NCBI RefSeq assembly: GCF_001513745.1 | Contig: NZ_CP013380.1 | Location: forward strand, 2,356,001-2,420,000 | DNA: 64,000 nucleotides | Reading direction: 5' to 3' | DNA from: Burkholderia humptydooensis | Lineage (GTDB): Bacteria; Pseudomonadota; Gammaproteobacteria; Burkholderiales; Burkholderiaceae | In this document: one piece after another, positions 25,993 to 38,257 of the stretch | Layout of the letters: every line of letters starts with the position of its first letter | How positions within the stretch are numbered: the stretch's first letter is position 1 | Translations under genes and position numbers: made by a program | Notes under the pieces: generated by a model | What the model saw: the letters and a program-made list of their open reading frames with translations, nothing else | Told to the model about the DNA's origin: nothing | Databases searched by the model: none

Positions 25993-26030
25993 AAAACCGG
26001 CCTCGCGCATCTGCGCGAGGCCGGTTTTTT
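25993..26030. terminator. Bidirectional terminator between DUF2147 and DUF4096 genes
   Basis: The stem AACCGGCCTCGCGCA / TGCGCGAGGCCGGTT is bordered by A-run and T-run and serves both converging genes. Confidence 0.88.
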
Positions 26031-26057
26031 CATGCGTGCGAGACGCCGCGCGCCGTG

Positions 26058-26468
26058 TCAGGCGACGTGCTCGAGCGAGTGTTCGTGACGCGGCGCGGGC
26101 GAGGTCGCCGTCGATGCCGCGCCGCTGCGCGCCTGCGCGGCCTTCGAGCGCGCATGCGTGCGCATGCGCATCGCCATCAGCTCGCACAGATCATCGCTCT
26201 GCGTGCCGAACAGCTCGACGAGCACGCGCTTCAACGCGCCGGATTCGTGCCACGCCTTGAAGCGGCGATGGCAAGTCTGATACGCGGGAAAGCGGCGCGG
26301 CATCGCCGACCAGTTCGCACCGCTGTAGATCACCCACAGCACGCCATTCAGCACCGCGCGCGTGTCCGCGAGCGGCCTGCCGCGCAATTCCTTGCGCGGA
26401 CGCAGCTCGGGCAGCAATGGAGCGACGCGCTGCCACTCCTCATCGGTAATATCGCGATACGGCGTCAT
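26058..26468 (-). CDS. Stand-alone DUF4096 (transposase N-domain) protein, first
   Basis: 136 residues. Residues 5-90 (YRDITDEEWQRVAPLLPELRPRKELRGRPLADTRAVLNGVLWVIYSGANWSAMPRRFPAYQTCHRRFKAWHESGALKRVL) are the helix-turn-helix N-terminal domain found in IS5/IS402-type transposases. The DDE catalytic domain is absent. Instead, an unrelated 45-residue Arg/Ala/His-rich tail ends the protein. No terminal inverted repeats are visible around the gene. It could be an IS remnant, but the intact start, clean stop and own terminator suggest a domesticated DNA-binding protein. A second such gene is at 52681-53082. Confidence 0.7.
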   Translation of the reverse strand: MTPYRDITDEEWQRVAPLLPELRPRKELRGRPLADTRAVLNGVLWVIYSGANWSAMPRRFPAYQTCHRRFKAWHESGALKRVLVELFGTQSDDLCELMAMRMRTHARSKAAQARSGAASTATSPAPRHEHSLEHVA

Positions 26469-26642
26469 GTGCTTCTCCGTTCATGAAGAACATGACCGCA
26501 ACGATATCGAGACGAACCGGCATTGGATACACGACGCGCGCCGATTTAAGAATAGTTAATACCGAATTAACCGAAGTTAACCGTCTGCGCGCGTTTTCGA
26601 ATTCGGGTCGGGTCGTTCGCGGCGCATGGCGCGCGAACCGGA

Positions 26643-27743
26643 TCAGGTCAGCGACGTATCGATCAGGCGCCGCGGCGCCTCGAGATATTCCTTCGACTGC
26701 ATCTCGACGATCCGCGAGACCGTGCGGCTGAATTCGTTCGCCATCGGTCCTTCGACGTACAGATCATCGGCCGCCACCGCGGCCGACATCAGCAGCTTCA
26801 CCTTGTGGTCGTACAGCACGTCGATGAGCCACGTGAAGCGGCGCGCCTCGGACGCCATCCGCGGCGACATCTGCGGCACGTCGGACAGCACGATCGCATG
26901 GAAGCGGCTCGCGAGCTCGAGATAGTCGTTCTGCGAGCGCGGACCGCCGCAGAGCGTCGCGAAATCGAACCAGACGACACCGTCCGCACGGCGCAGCGCC
27001 TTGATCTCGCGCTTCTCGATGTGCAGGATCGGGTTCTCGTCCGGCACCGCGGCGAGCTGCGCGAACGCGTGGCGCAACTCGCGGTCGGCTTGCGCGCCGA
27101 GCGGCGTGTGATACATCCGCACCTGCGTGAGCGTGCGCTGCCGATAGTCGACGCCCGCGTCGACGTTCAGCACGTCGAGCCGCTCCTTCAGAAGCGCGAT
27201 CGCGGGCAGCATCCGGTCGCGATGCAGGCCGTCCGGATACAGATCGTCCGGATCGTAGTTGGACGTCATCACGAACTGCACGCCGTTCGAGAACAGCCGG
27301 TCGAGCAGCCGGTACAGGATCATCGCGTCGGCGATGTCCGACACATGGAATTCGTCGAAGCAGATGAGCCGGTAGCGTTTCGCGATCCGGCGCGCGAGTT
27401 CGTCGAGCGGATCGGCCTGCCCTTTCAGCTCCTCGAGCTCGCGATGCACTTCGCGCATGAACTCGTGGAAGTGCAGCCGCGTCTTGCGCTGCACCGGCAC
27501 GACCGCGTAGAAGCTGTCCATCAGGAAGCTCTTGCCGCGCCCGACGCCGCCCCACATGTAGACGCCGCGCGGCAGATCCGGGCGGATGACGAGTTTCTTG
27601 AACGCGTTCGAGCGGCGCGCCTTGTAGGCGACCCATTCGCCGTAGCAGCGCTGCAGGCGTTCGACCGCGGCGCGCTGCGCGGCATCGGACTGATAGCCGC
27701 GCGTCTTCAGCTCGTGCTCGTAGTATTCGGTGACATTCATCAT
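26643..27743 (-). CDS. zapE: ZapE / AFG1-like cell-division ATPase
   Basis: 366 residues. Walker A is GGVGRGKSFLMD near residue 66, Walker B is RLICFDEFHVSD, and the sensor region reads VQFVMTSNYDPDDLYPDGLHR. These are hallmarks of the AFG1/ZapE family, membrane-near ATPases that act on FtsZ rings under stress in gamma-proteobacteria. Length is normal. Two ATGs stand together at 27743 and 27740; the choice does not alter the product much. It follows lpdA by 105 bases on the same strand, a common arrangement in Burkholderia. Confidence 0.92.
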   Translation of the reverse strand: MMNVTEYYEHELKTRGYQSDAAQRAAVERLQRCYGEWVAYKARRSNAFKKLVIRPDLPRGVYMWGGVGRGKSFLMDSFYAVVPVQRKTRLHFHEFMREVHRELEELKGQADPLDELARRIAKRYRLICFDEFHVSDIADAMILYRLLDRLFSNGVQFVMTSNYDPDDLYPDGLHRDRMLPAIALLKERLDVLNVDAGVDYRQRTLTQVRMYHTPLGAQADRELRHAFAQLAAVPDENPILHIEKREIKALRRADGVVWFDFATLCGGPRSQNDYLELASRFHAIVLSDVPQMSPRMASEARRFTWLIDVLYDHKVKLLMSAAVAADDLYVEGPMANEFSRTVSRIVEMQSKEYLEAPRRLIDTSLT

Positions 27744-27847
27744 GCAAGCCGGCAAAAAACGAAGGCGAGCGGAAAATCCCGCCCGCCTTCGCCGAGAAAC
27801 TGCGCGGCCGGCCGCGAAGGCCGGCGCGCGGTGCTGCGCCGTCGCGC

Positions 27848-29278
27848 TTAGCTGTTGAGCGAGCGCTTGTCGACGGCGAGCGCCGCTTCGCGCATCACTT
27901 CGGACATCGACGGGTGCGGATGGCAGATGCGGGCAACGTCTTCCGACGCCGCCTTGAACTCCATCGCGACGACGGCTTCGGCGATCAGATCCGACGCGTT
28001 CGCGGCGATCACGTGCACGCCGAGCAGCTCGTCCGTCTTCACGTCCGCGATCATCTTCACGAAGCCGTCCGGCGCGTTCATGCCGAGCGCGCGGCCGTTG
28101 ATCGAGAACGGGAACCGGCCCGACTTGATCTCGCGGCCCTCGGCCTTCAGTTGCTGCTCCGTCTTGCCGACCCACGCGATTTCCGGATACGTGTAGATCA
28201 CCCACGGAATGCAGTTGTAGTCGATGTGCGGCTTCTGGCCGTCGATCACTTCCGCGACCAGCACGCCTTCGTCTTCCGCCTTGTGCGCGAGCATCGGGCC
28301 GCGCACGACGTCGCCGATCGCGTACACGTTCGTCACCGCGGTGCGGCAGTGATCGTCGACGTCGATGAAGCCGCGCTCGTTCGCCTTCAGGCCGATCGCC
28401 TCGAGGCCGAGGTTCTCGGTGTTCGGCACGCGGCCGACCGACACGATCAGGCGGTCGGCGTCGAGCGTCTTCGCGTTGCCGTCCTTGTCCGTGTAAGCGA
28501 TCGACACGCCGTTCGCGCCCGTCTTCACTTCGTCGATCTTCACGCCGAGGTGGATGTCGAGGCCCTGCTTCTTGAACAGCTTCGCCGCTTCCTTCGCGAG
28601 CGCCTCGTCGGCCGCGCCGAGGAACGCCGGCAGCGCTTCGAGCACCGTCACTTCGGCGCCGAGGCGCCGCCACACCGAGCCGAGCTCCAGGCCGATCACG
28701 CCCGCGCCGATCACGGCGAGCTTCTTCGGCACCGTGTCGAACGTCAGCGCGCCTTCGTTGTCCGCGACGATCTTGTTGTCGACCGGCACGTTCGGCAGGT
28801 GACGCGCCTTCGAGCCCGTCGCGATGATCACGTTCTTCGCGGTGACGACTTCGGTCTCGCCTTCGCCGCTCACTTCGATCGTGACGCCGGCGTCGGTCTT
28901 GCCGGTGAACTTGCCGTGGCCCTTGAGCCACGTGATCTTGTTCTTCTTGAACAGGAACTCGATCCCGCCCGTCATCTTCTCGACGATCCCGTCCTTGCGC
29001 GCGAGCATCTTCGCGACGTCCATCTTCACGCCGTCGACGCTGATGCCGTGGTCGGCGAGATGGTGCTGCGCGTTCTCGAATTCCTCCGACGACGCGAGCA
29101 GCGCCTTCGACGGGATGCAGCCGACGTTCAGGCACGTGCCGCCCAGCTTCAGCGCGCCGGCCGGGTTCTTCCATTTTTCGATGCAGGCAACCGTTTTGCC
29201 CAGTTGAGCGGCGCGGATCGCGGCGATATAGCCGCCCGGGCCCGCGCCGATCACGACGACGTCAAATTCCTTCGACAT
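27848..29278 (-). CDS. lpdA: Dihydrolipoyl dehydrogenase (E3)
   Basis: 476 residues from [20 protein letters not shown], with AAAGGATTG upstream. FAD-binding GxGxxG is at residues 11-16, and the redox disulphide is in [13 protein letters not shown] (Cys49 and Cys54). The NAD-binding [12 protein letters not shown] follows, and the C-terminal dimer domain has CHPHPSMSE with the catalytic His-Glu pair. It reoxidises the dihydrolipoyl group of the 2-oxoglutarate dehydrogenase complex, whose E1 and E2 genes precede it. Confidence 0.95.
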   Translation of the reverse strand: MSKEFDVVVIGAGPGGYIAAIRAAQLGKTVACIEKWKNPAGALKLGGTCLNVGCIPSKALLASSEEFENAQHHLADHGISVDGVKMDVAKMLARKDGIVEKMTGGIEFLFKKNKITWLKGHGKFTGKTDAGVTIEVSGEGETEVVTAKNVIIATGSKARHLPNVPVDNKIVADNEGALTFDTVPKKLAVIGAGVIGLELGSVWRRLGAEVTVLEALPAFLGAADEALAKEAAKLFKKQGLDIHLGVKIDEVKTGANGVSIAYTDKDGNAKTLDADRLIVSVGRVPNTENLGLEAIGLKANERGFIDVDDHCRTAVTNVYAIGDVVRGPMLAHKAEDEGVLVAEVIDGQKPHIDYNCIPWVIYTYPEIAWVGKTEQQLKAEGREIKSGRFPFSINGRALGMNAPDGFVKMIADVKTDELLGVHVIAANASDLIAEAVVAMEFKAASEDVARICHPHPSMSEVMREAALAVDKRSLNS

Positions 29279-29377
29279 GACAATCCTTTGATTTGGCTCC
29301 GGCAAGCCGAGCAGGCGCCTCGCGATGGGCGCCCGCGCGGCCCGCCGAAGCGGTTCGATACGGTGAGAAAAGCGTGC

Positions 29378-30637
29378 TTACAGGTCGAGCAGCAGGCGCG
29401 CCGGATCTTCGAGCGCGTCCTTCATCGCGACGAGCGACAGCACCGCTTCGCGGCCGTCGATGATCCGGTGGTCATACGACAGCGCGAGATAGTTGATCGG
29501 ACGGATCACGATCTGGCCGTTCTCGACGACCGGACGTTCCTTCGTCGCATGCACGCCGAGGATGGCCGACTGCGGCGGGTTGATGATCGGGGTCGACAGC
29601 ATCGAGCCGAACACGCCGCCGTTCGAGATCGAGAACGTGCCGCCCGTCATTTCCTCGATCGACAGCTTGCCGTCCTTCGCCTTCTGGCCGAATTCGGCGA
29701 TCTTCTTCTCGATGTCGGCGAGGCTCATCTGATCCGCGTTGCGCAGGATCGGCACGACGAGGCCGCGCGGCGAACCGACCGCGATGCCGATGTCGAAATA
29801 GCCGTGATAGACGATGTCGTTGCCGTCGATCGACGCGTTCACGAGCGGGAACTTCTTCAGCGCGTGGACGGCCGCCTTCACGAAGAACGACATGAAGCCG
29901 AGCTTCACGCCGTGTTCCTTCTCGAACTTGTCCTTGTACTTCGCGCGCAGATCCATCACGGGCTGCATGTTCACTTCGTTGAACGTCGTCAGGATCGCGT
30001 TGGTCTGCTGCGATTCGAGCAGACGCTCGGCGATACGCGCGCGCAGGCGCGACATCGGCACGCGCTGCTCCGGACGGTCGTTGAGCCACGTCGTCGCCGA
30101 CGCCGGCACCTTCACTTCCGGCAGCGACGGCTTCGCCGCGGCCAACGCCTGCGCGGGGGCCGCCGCGGCCTTCGGCGCGCTGCCCGCGGACAGCACGTCG
30201 CCCTTCGTGATGCGGCCGTCGCGGCCCGAGCCTGCGACGTCGGCCGCGCCGATGCCCTTCTCGGCCATCAGCTTCGATGCGGCGGGCGATGCGGCGGCGG
30301 CAGCCGGCTGCGCGGCGGGCGCCGGCGCGGCGGCGGGAGCGGCGGCCGGCTTGACTTCGGCGGCGCCTGCCGCGGCTTCGGCCGCGCCCGCCTTCGCTTC
30401 GGTGTCGATCGTCGCGATCACCTGGTCGGCGACGACCGTGTCACCGTCGTTCTGCAGCACTTGCGCGAGCACGCCCGCGGCGGGCGCCGGCACTTCGAGG
30501 ACGACCTTGTCGGTCTCGAGCTCGATCAGGATTTCGTCTTGCGCGACGGCTTCGCCGGGCTTCTTCTTCCACTGCAGCATGGTCGCTTCCGAAACCGACT
30601 CCGAAAGCTGGGGGACTTTGACTTCTACGATAGCCAT
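29378..30637 (-). CDS. odhB: Dihydrolipoyllysine succinyltransferase (E2 of 2-oxoglutarate dehydrogenase)
   Basis: 419 residues from [15 protein letters not shown]. The lipoyl domain has the acceptor lysine in ETDKVVLEV (Lys44). An Ala/Pro-rich linker leads to the E3-binding domain ([33 protein letters not shown]) and the catalytic domain ending with [16 protein letters not shown] (active-site His and Asp). It transfers the succinyl group to CoA in the TCA cycle. It lies 119 bases after odhA and 99 before lpdA. Confidence 0.95.
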   Translation of the reverse strand: MAIVEVKVPQLSESVSEATMLQWKKKPGEAVAQDEILIELETDKVVLEVPAPAAGVLAQVLQNDGDTVVADQVIATIDTEAKAGAAEAAAGAAEVKPAAAPAAAPAPAAQPAAAAASPAASKLMAEKGIGAADVAGSGRDGRITKGDVLSAGSAPKAAAAPAQALAAAKPSLPEVKVPASATTWLNDRPEQRVPMSRLRARIAERLLESQQTNAILTTFNEVNMQPVMDLRAKYKDKFEKEHGVKLGFMSFFVKAAVHALKKFPLVNASIDGNDIVYHGYFDIGIAVGSPRGLVVPILRNADQMSLADIEKKIAEFGQKAKDGKLSIEEMTGGTFSISNGGVFGSMLSTPIINPPQSAILGVHATKERPVVENGQIVIRPINYLALSYDHRIIDGREAVLSLVAMKDALEDPARLLLDL

Positions 30638-30756
30638 GTGAATTTCCTGGATGCTTAATCTGGGTAATGACGAGACGTCCGCATGCGCTGCCGGGTATTG
30701 CGGCGCGCGTCGTGCGCAGGAAAGCGCGCCGCGCCTTCCCGCTTCGCTACGTCTCT

Positions 30757-33621
30757 TTATTTCGCGACCGATGCGCTCTTCAAGCGGCCGAATGCGCCTT
30801 CGATGAGGGCCTTCTGCTGCTCGTAGTGCTTCGCGTAATAGCCGACGGCCGGCGAGGCGGAAGCCGGGCGGCCGCTGTACGCGAGCTTCTGCCCTTCCTT
30901 CATGCCTTCCTTCAGGTGGTGTTCGACATAGAACCACGGCCCCTGATTTTGCGGCTCGTCCTGCACCCAGACCACTTCCGTCGCGTTCTCGTACTTCTTC
31001 ATTTCCGCTTCGAACTGCTTGTGCGCGAACGGATAGAGCTGCTCGATCCGCACGATCGCGGCGTCGTTCGCCTTCGCTTCACGGCGATGCGCGACGAGGT
31101 CGTAGTACACGCGGCCCGAGCACGCGATCACGCGCTTGACCTTCTTCGCGTCGATGCCGCCGTCGACTTCGCCGAGCACCGGCTGGAACGAACCCTTCGC
31201 GAGCTCCGACAGATCCGACACAGCTTCCTTGTGGCGCAGCAGCGACTTCGGCGTCGCGACGATGAGCGGCTTGCGGAACAGGCGGATCATCTGGCGGCGC
31301 AGCAGGTGGAAGATCTGCGCGGGCGTCGTCGGCTGGACGACCTGCATGTTGTGCTCCGCGCACAACTGCAGATAGCGCTCGATGCGCGCCGACGAGTGCT
31401 CCGGACCCTGGCCTTCATAGCCGTGCGGCAGCAGCATCGTGAGGCCCGACACGCGGCCCCACTTCACTTCGCCCGACGAGATGAACTGGTCGATCACCAC
31501 CTGCGCGCCGTTCGCGAAATCGCCGAACTGCGCTTCCCACAGCACGAGCGTGTTCGGCTCGGCGGTCGAGTAGCCGTATTCGAAGCCGAGCACCGCCTCT
31601 TCGGACAGCACCGAGTCGATCACGTTGAACTTCGCTTGGCCTTCCGAGATGTTCTGCAGCGGCACGTACGTGCCGTCGTTCCAGCGCTCGCGGTTCTGGT
31701 CGTGCAGCACCGCATGACGGTGCGTGAACGTGCCGCGGCCCGAATCCTGGCCCGTCAGGCGCACGGCGTAGCCGGACGCGACGAGCGATGCGTACGCGAG
31801 GTGCTCGCCCATGCCCCAGTCGAGGGGCTGATCGCCGCGCGCCATGTTGCGGCGGTCGTTGATCACGCGCTCGACGAGCGGGTGGACCTTGAAGTTTTGC
31901 GGCACCGTCGTGATGCGTTCGCCGAGGCGCTTCAGCTCGGCGAGCGGCACCGCGGTGTCGGCGGCGTCCGTCCACTTGCGGTTCAGGAACGGCATCCAGT
32001 CGACCGCGTACTTGCTCTTGTAGTTCGACAGCACCGGATCGACCGTGTGGTGGCCGTCGTCCATCGCCTTGCGGTACGCCTTCACGAAGCCGTCGGCGTC
32101 CTCGGCGCTGATCACGCCCTGCTGCGCAAGCTTCTCCGCGTACAGCGCGCGGGTGCCTGGGTGCTGAGCGATCTTCTTGTACATCAGCGGCTGCGTGACG
32201 GCCGGCGTGTCCTGCTCGTTGTGCCCGAGCTTGCGGAAGCAGACGATGTCGATCACGACATCCTTGTGGAACTGCATCCGGTAGTCGATCGCGATCTGCG
32301 TCGCGAGCACGACCGCTTCCGGATCGTCGCCGTTCACGTGCAGCACCGGCGCCTCGATCATCTTGACGACGTCCGTGCAGTACAGCGTCGAGCGCGCGTC
32401 GCGCGGGTCCGACGTCGTGAAGCCGATCTGGTTGTTGATGACGATGTGCAGCGTGCCGTGCGTGCCGTAGCCGCGCGTCTGCGCGAGGTTCAGCGTTTCC
32501 ATCACGACGCCCTGGCCGGCGAACGCCGCGTCGCCGTGGATCTGCACGGGCAGCACCTGCAGGCCGTCGGCGTCGCCGCGGCGGTCCATCCGCGCCTTCG
32601 CGGAGCCCTCGACCACCGGGTTCACGATTTCGAGGTGCGACGGGTTGAACGCGAGCGACAGGTGGACCGGGCCGCCTTCCGTCGCGATGTCGGACGAGAA
32701 GCCCTTGTGGTACTTCACGTCGCCTGCCGGCAGGTCGTCGACGTGCTTGCCCTCGAATTCGGCGAAGAGATCCGCCGGCATCTTGCCGAGCGTGTTCACG
32801 AGCACGTTCAGACGGCCGCGGTGCGCCATGCCGATGACGATTTCCTGCACGCCCTTCGAGCCTGCGCGCTGGACGACTTCGTCCATCGACGCGATGAAGC
32901 TCTCGCCGCCTTCGAGCGAGAAGCGCTTCTGGCCGACGTACTTCGTGTGCAGATAGCGCTCGAGGCCTTCGGCGGCCGTCAGGCGGTTCAGGATGTGCTT
33001 CTTCTTGTCGGCCGAGAAGTTCGGCGTCGCGCGGCTCGACTCGAGGCGCTCCTGCCACCAGCGCTTCTGCTCGGGATCGCTGATGTACATGAATTCGACG
33101 CCGATCGTGCCGCAGTACGTGTCGCGCAGCCCCTTGACGATGTCGCGCAGCGACGCCTGCTCGAACCCGAAATACAGGTTGCTCGCGCTGAACGTCTGGT
33201 CGAGGTCGGCTTCGGAGAAATCGTAGAACGCGGGTTCCAGCTCGGGAATCGCGGGGCGTTCGCGGCGCTTCAGGGGATCGAGGTTGGCCCATTGCGAGCC
33301 GAGGAAGCGATACGCGCTGATGAGGGACTGAACGTGGACTTGCTTGCGGGCGGTGGCGAGGTTGCCGCCGCTTTCGCGCGGGATGAAAGCGTTGGCTTTC
33401 GCGCGCTGGGCGAACGACTCTACGATCGGGTTGTGGGCCACGTCGCTCGCGCTCGAACCATCGGTTGCGGGGACGTTTTGCAGCGCGTCGAAATATTCGC
33501 GCCAGTTGTCCGGCACCGACGCCGGGTTATCCAAATAGGCTTCGTACAGTTCTTCAACATACGAAGCATTGCCGCCGAACAGATACGAGTTCAGCTGGAA
33601 TTGCTTCATTACATCTGACAT
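30757..33621 (-). CDS. sucA: 2-oxoglutarate dehydrogenase E1 component
   Basis: 954 residues, start at 33621 after AAAGGTGAGC. The N-terminal [35 protein letters not shown] segment binds E2. The thiamine-diphosphate core includes [17 protein letters not shown], the Mg/ThDP-binding region around [10 protein letters not shown] and NNQIGFTT. The C-terminal transketolase-like half has [24 protein letters not shown]. It decarboxylates 2-oxoglutarate. It heads the odhA-odhB-lpdA-zapE set; synonyms are odhA and sucA. Confidence 0.95.
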   Translation of the reverse strand: MSDVMKQFQLNSYLFGGNASYVEELYEAYLDNPASVPDNWREYFDALQNVPATDGSSASDVAHNPIVESFAQRAKANAFIPRESGGNLATARKQVHVQSLISAYRFLGSQWANLDPLKRRERPAIPELEPAFYDFSEADLDQTFSASNLYFGFEQASLRDIVKGLRDTYCGTIGVEFMYISDPEQKRWWQERLESSRATPNFSADKKKHILNRLTAAEGLERYLHTKYVGQKRFSLEGGESFIASMDEVVQRAGSKGVQEIVIGMAHRGRLNVLVNTLGKMPADLFAEFEGKHVDDLPAGDVKYHKGFSSDIATEGGPVHLSLAFNPSHLEIVNPVVEGSAKARMDRRGDADGLQVLPVQIHGDAAFAGQGVVMETLNLAQTRGYGTHGTLHIVINNQIGFTTSDPRDARSTLYCTDVVKMIEAPVLHVNGDDPEAVVLATQIAIDYRMQFHKDVVIDIVCFRKLGHNEQDTPAVTQPLMYKKIAQHPGTRALYAEKLAQQGVISAEDADGFVKAYRKAMDDGHHTVDPVLSNYKSKYAVDWMPFLNRKWTDAADTAVPLAELKRLGERITTVPQNFKVHPLVERVINDRRNMARGDQPLDWGMGEHLAYASLVASGYAVRLTGQDSGRGTFTHRHAVLHDQNRERWNDGTYVPLQNISEGQAKFNVIDSVLSEEAVLGFEYGYSTAEPNTLVLWEAQFGDFANGAQVVIDQFISSGEVKWGRVSGLTMLLPHGYEGQGPEHSSARIERYLQLCAEHNMQVVQPTTPAQIFHLLRRQMIRLFRKPLIVATPKSLLRHKEAVSDLSELAKGSFQPVLGEVDGGIDAKKVKRVIACSGRVYYDLVAHRREAKANDAAIVRIEQLYPFAHKQFEAEMKKYENATEVVWVQDEPQNQGPWFYVEHHLKEGMKEGQKLAYSGRPASASPAVGYYAKHYEQQKALIEGAFGRLKSASVAK

Positions 33622-33895
33622 TTGACGCTCACCTTTCTTCGAGCTTCTCGAGAAATAGCGGGTTACTCAACCTTCCGCGACACGGCCTGACCGTTTAGCG
33701 GATTGCGCGAATCAAGTCTTGCTTGGAAGGACCTAAAACTTGCGTGCGCGCAGCATAGCACAGAAAACCCTGCGGCGAGCGCGGCGATAGCGCCCTGAAA
33801 GCCCGCTGCGACGGGCTTTCGCGGGCATCGCGCGCATTCCCGAGCACGCATGAAACACAGTTTTTCAACCGGCGCGCCCGCCACCCGTCGGCGCA

Positions 33896-33923
33896 TGCAA
33901 AAAAGCCGCCCGAAGGCGGCTTT
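33896..33923 (-). terminator. Terminator of typA
   Basis: On the minus strand AAAGCCGCC-TTCG-GGCGGCTTTTTT forms a stem with a T-run, 50 bases after the typA stop and before the odhA promoter region. The remaining part of the 33622-33974 gap holds the odhA promoter region and no visible gene. Confidence 0.85.
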
Positions 33924-33974
33924 CGAGATGCGCGGCGAATGCGGCGCGACGCCCGGACGATGCCCGGCGCACGC

Positions 33975-35801
<1,827 letters not shown>

Positions 35802-36031
35802 AGAAACCTGAAAACGGATGGAACGCGCAAGCGCGCGCGCACCGTTTTGCCCGATGCGCGCGCGATTTGCAGCTTGGAAAGCCTGAAATTATAGCACGCC
35901 AAGATGTCGCGAGCGGCGCACTCCGTTGCAGCGCGGCATCGACGCCACCCTGCGCGCGAGGCCATCGATGAGCCCACTCGCGTCAGGGCCATTTTTGCAA
36001 CTCTGCAACCAAATCGCGCTTCAATTAACAT

Positions 36032-36077
36032 TTGCCGCAGCAACTATTCGCGTTATACTGCTGCCTAGTCAACTATT
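36032..36077 (+). promoter_or_regulatory. Promoter and likely MarR operator of the efflux operon
   Basis: TTGCCG (36032-36037) and TATACT (36054-36059) are 16 bases apart and look like -35/-10 elements. CAACTATT occurs twice, at 36041-36048 and 36070-36077, flanking the -10. A MarR dimer bound here would block RNA polymerase. The other half of the 35802-36094 gap is the typA upstream region. Confidence 0.5.
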
Positions 36078-36094
36078 GCAGCCTCAGAGAATTT

Positions 36095-36592
36095 ATGTCG
36101 GATCCCTCTTCCCCGCGGCCCGATCAGGATCTGGCCCTGTACCAGATCAACGACAGCGTCGGCTACCTGATGTCGCGCGTGAAATCGCTGATGACGAACA
36201 TGGTCACGCAGCGCACGCAAACCGAGCTCGGCATCACCGGCACGCAGGCGACGATGCTGTTCATGCTTGCCGTCGGCAAATGCTCGACGGCGGCCGAGCT
36301 GGCGCGCGAGTACGGCATCGACGCGAGCGCGATCACGCGGCTGCTCGATCGCGTCGAGAAGCGCGGCTTGCTGCAGCGAGTGCGCAGCAGCGAAGACCGG
36401 CGCGTCGTGCGGCTCGAGCTGACCGACGAGGGACGCGAACTCACGAAGCGCATGCCGGTGATCTTCCGCAGCGTGCTCGATCAGGTGCTCGACGGCCTCA
36501 CGCCCGAGGAAGTCGGCTTCCTCAAGAGCATGCTGCGCCGCATTCTCGTGAATTCGGGCGAATGCCCTGGCGCGACCGGAAGCCCGTCATAA
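36095..36592 (+). CDS. MarR family regulator
   Basis: 165 residues from MSDPSSPRPDQD. The winged helix is visible: TELGITGTQATMLFMLAVGKCSTAAELAREYGIDASAITRLLDRVEKRGLLQRVRSSEDRRVVRLELTDEGREL, with the recognition helix and the DxRxxxL-like wing. MarR proteins repress by binding palindromes and release on phenolic or drug ligands. It precedes an outer-membrane factor/EmrA/EmrB operon by 99 bases, so it is the probable local repressor. Confidence 0.92.
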   Translation: MSDPSSPRPDQDLALYQINDSVGYLMSRVKSLMTNMVTQRTQTELGITGTQATMLFMLAVGKCSTAAELAREYGIDASAITRLLDRVEKRGLLQRVRSSEDRRVVRLELTDEGRELTKRMPVIFRSVLDQVLDGLTPEEVGFLKSMLRRILVNSGECPGATGSPS

Positions 36593-36595
36593 ATA

Positions 36596-36607
36596 TTGCC
36601 GCAACAA
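36596..36607 (+). promoter_or_regulatory. Second MarR-operator-like sequence before the outer-membrane factor gene
   Basis: TTGCCGCAACAA matches TTGCCGCAGCAA at 36032-36043 in 11 of 12 bases and sits in the marR-to-efflux gap. It may give a second control point; this is inferred from similarity only. Confidence 0.35.
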
Positions 36608-36691
36608 TCAATTTAGACAGATAAATGTAAGGAAATCCTTGCAGTGTCCATTATTCATTCCGAGTCAGATTCCGAGTCAGGAAACCCAGCG

Positions 36692-38188
36692 ATGAAAACC
36701 TTCCCGTTATCCGCTTGCCGGACCGCCACGGCCGTCGCGGTCGCCGCGCTGGCGCTCGCGGGATGCGCGAACTATTTCGGCATCAAGAGCGACAAGACGA
36801 TCGCGCCCGCGGCGCAGTTCGAAAGCGCGCAGAGCCTGCCCGCGCAGGGCGGCCAGTGGCCGTCGCTCGACTGGGCGAGCCAGTTCGGCGATCCGCAGTT
36901 GCCGAAGCTGATCGACGAGGCGCTCGAAGGCAATCCGACGATCGCGCAGGCGCAGGCGCGCCTCGCGAAGGCGTCGTCGTACATCGAGTCGTCGCGCTCG
37001 ACGCTCCTGCCGAAGGCGGACGCTCAATACTCGTGGACCCGCGAGCTGTATTCCGGCAACGCCCTCGTTCCGCCGCCCTTTGGCGGCCAGTGGTACAGCG
37101 AGAACAACGCGCTCGCGAGCGCGTCGTGGGAACTTGACCTGTGGGGCAAGAACCGCGCGCGCCTCCATGCGGCCGTGTCGCAGGAAAAGGCCGCCGAAGC
37201 CGACATGCAGCAGGCGCGCGTGACCCTCGCGACGTCGGTCGCGCGCACGTACAACCAGCTCGCGCAGCTATACGCGCTGCGCGACATCGCCGAGCACGAG
37301 ATCTCGAACCGGCAGACGGTCGGCAAGATCACCGACGGCCGCGTCGGCGCGGGTCTCGACACGAATGTCGAGCGCCAGACCGCGCGCGGCAACATCGCGA
37401 CGAGCCAGTCGACGCTGTCCGATCTCGACGGCCAGATCACGAACGTCCGTTATCAGCTCGCCGCGCTGCTCGGCAAGGGCCCGGACCGCGGGCTGCAGAT
37501 CGCCGCGCCCGTGCTGAGCCCGGGCGGCGCCGTCGCGCTGCCGGACAGCCTGCCCGCCGATCTCGTGTCGCGCCGCCCGGACCTCGTCGCCGCGCGCTGG
37601 CAGGTCGAGGCGGCGATGCACGACGTGAAGGAAGCGAAAGCCGAGTTCTTCCCGGACATCAACCTCGCGGCGGGCTTTGGCTTCGACGCGTTCGGCTGGG
37701 GGCGATTCCTGAACTTCGCGAGCCGCCAGGCGCAGTTCGGCCCGGCGATCCATCTGCCGATCTTCGACGGCGGCGCGCTGCGCGCGCAGTTGAAGGGCCG
37801 CTACGCGGACTTCGATCTGTCGGTCGCGAACTACAACCAGACGCTCGTCAATGCGCTGAACGACGTCGCGACGCAAGTCGCGTCGATCCGCTCGGTCGAC
37901 ACGCAGATGGGCGACGCGCAGCGCGCGCTCGACGCATCGACGCGCGCATACGAGCTCGCGGTGATCCGCTACAAGGCGGGCCTGTCGCCGCAGTTGCAGG
38001 TGCTGAACGCGGACAGCAACCGGCTCGCCGCCGAGCAGACGGTGACGAACCTGAAGATGCGCCGCCGCGACCTGCAGATCGGCCTCGTGAAGGCGCTCGG
38101 CGGCGGCTTCGACGCCACCGGCACGCCGCTCGCCGCGCCCGCGCCCGCATCGGCGCCGGCCGCGGCCGCGCAGCACGCGTCGAACTGA
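36692..38188 (+). CDS. Outer-membrane efflux lipoprotein (OprM/NodT family)
   Basis: 498 residues from MKTFPLSACRTATAVAVAALALAGCANYFG, with lipobox LAGC. Two outer-membrane efflux repeats follow: the first has GNPTIAQAQARLAKASSYIESSRSTLLPKADAQYSWTRE, the second RRPDLVAARWQVEAAMHDVKEAKAEFFPDINLAAGFGF. This is the TolC-like trimeric channel of a tripartite pump. It is transcribed with the EmrA and EmrB homologues downstream. The Ala/Pro-rich C-terminus is unstructured. Confidence 0.92.
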   Translation: MKTFPLSACRTATAVAVAALALAGCANYFGIKSDKTIAPAAQFESAQSLPAQGGQWPSLDWASQFGDPQLPKLIDEALEGNPTIAQAQARLAKASSYIESSRSTLLPKADAQYSWTRELYSGNALVPPPFGGQWYSENNALASASWELDLWGKNRARLHAAVSQEKAAEADMQQARVTLATSVARTYNQLAQLYALRDIAEHEISNRQTVGKITDGRVGAGLDTNVERQTARGNIATSQSTLSDLDGQITNVRYQLAALLGKGPDRGLQIAAPVLSPGGAVALPDSLPADLVSRRPDLVAARWQVEAAMHDVKEAKAEFFPDINLAAGFGFDAFGWGRFLNFASRQAQFGPAIHLPIFDGGALRAQLKGRYADFDLSVANYNQTLVNALNDVATQVASIRSVDTQMGDAQRALDASTRAYELAVIRYKAGLSPQLQVLNADSNRLAAEQTVTNLKMRRRDLQIGLVKALGGGFDATGTPLAAPAPASAPAAAAQHASN

Positions 38189-38257
38189 ACCGAATCATTC
38201 CCGGCACGCCGCCGGATATCGCTTTAATCGCCTAGATACAAGACGGAGAAACTCGCC

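Noticed and set aside
30667..33618. A 983-codon plus-strand frame opposite odhA
   Set aside because: Its composition is Arg/Val/His-rich without any domain, and the minus strand codes a full 2-oxoglutarate dehydrogenase E1.
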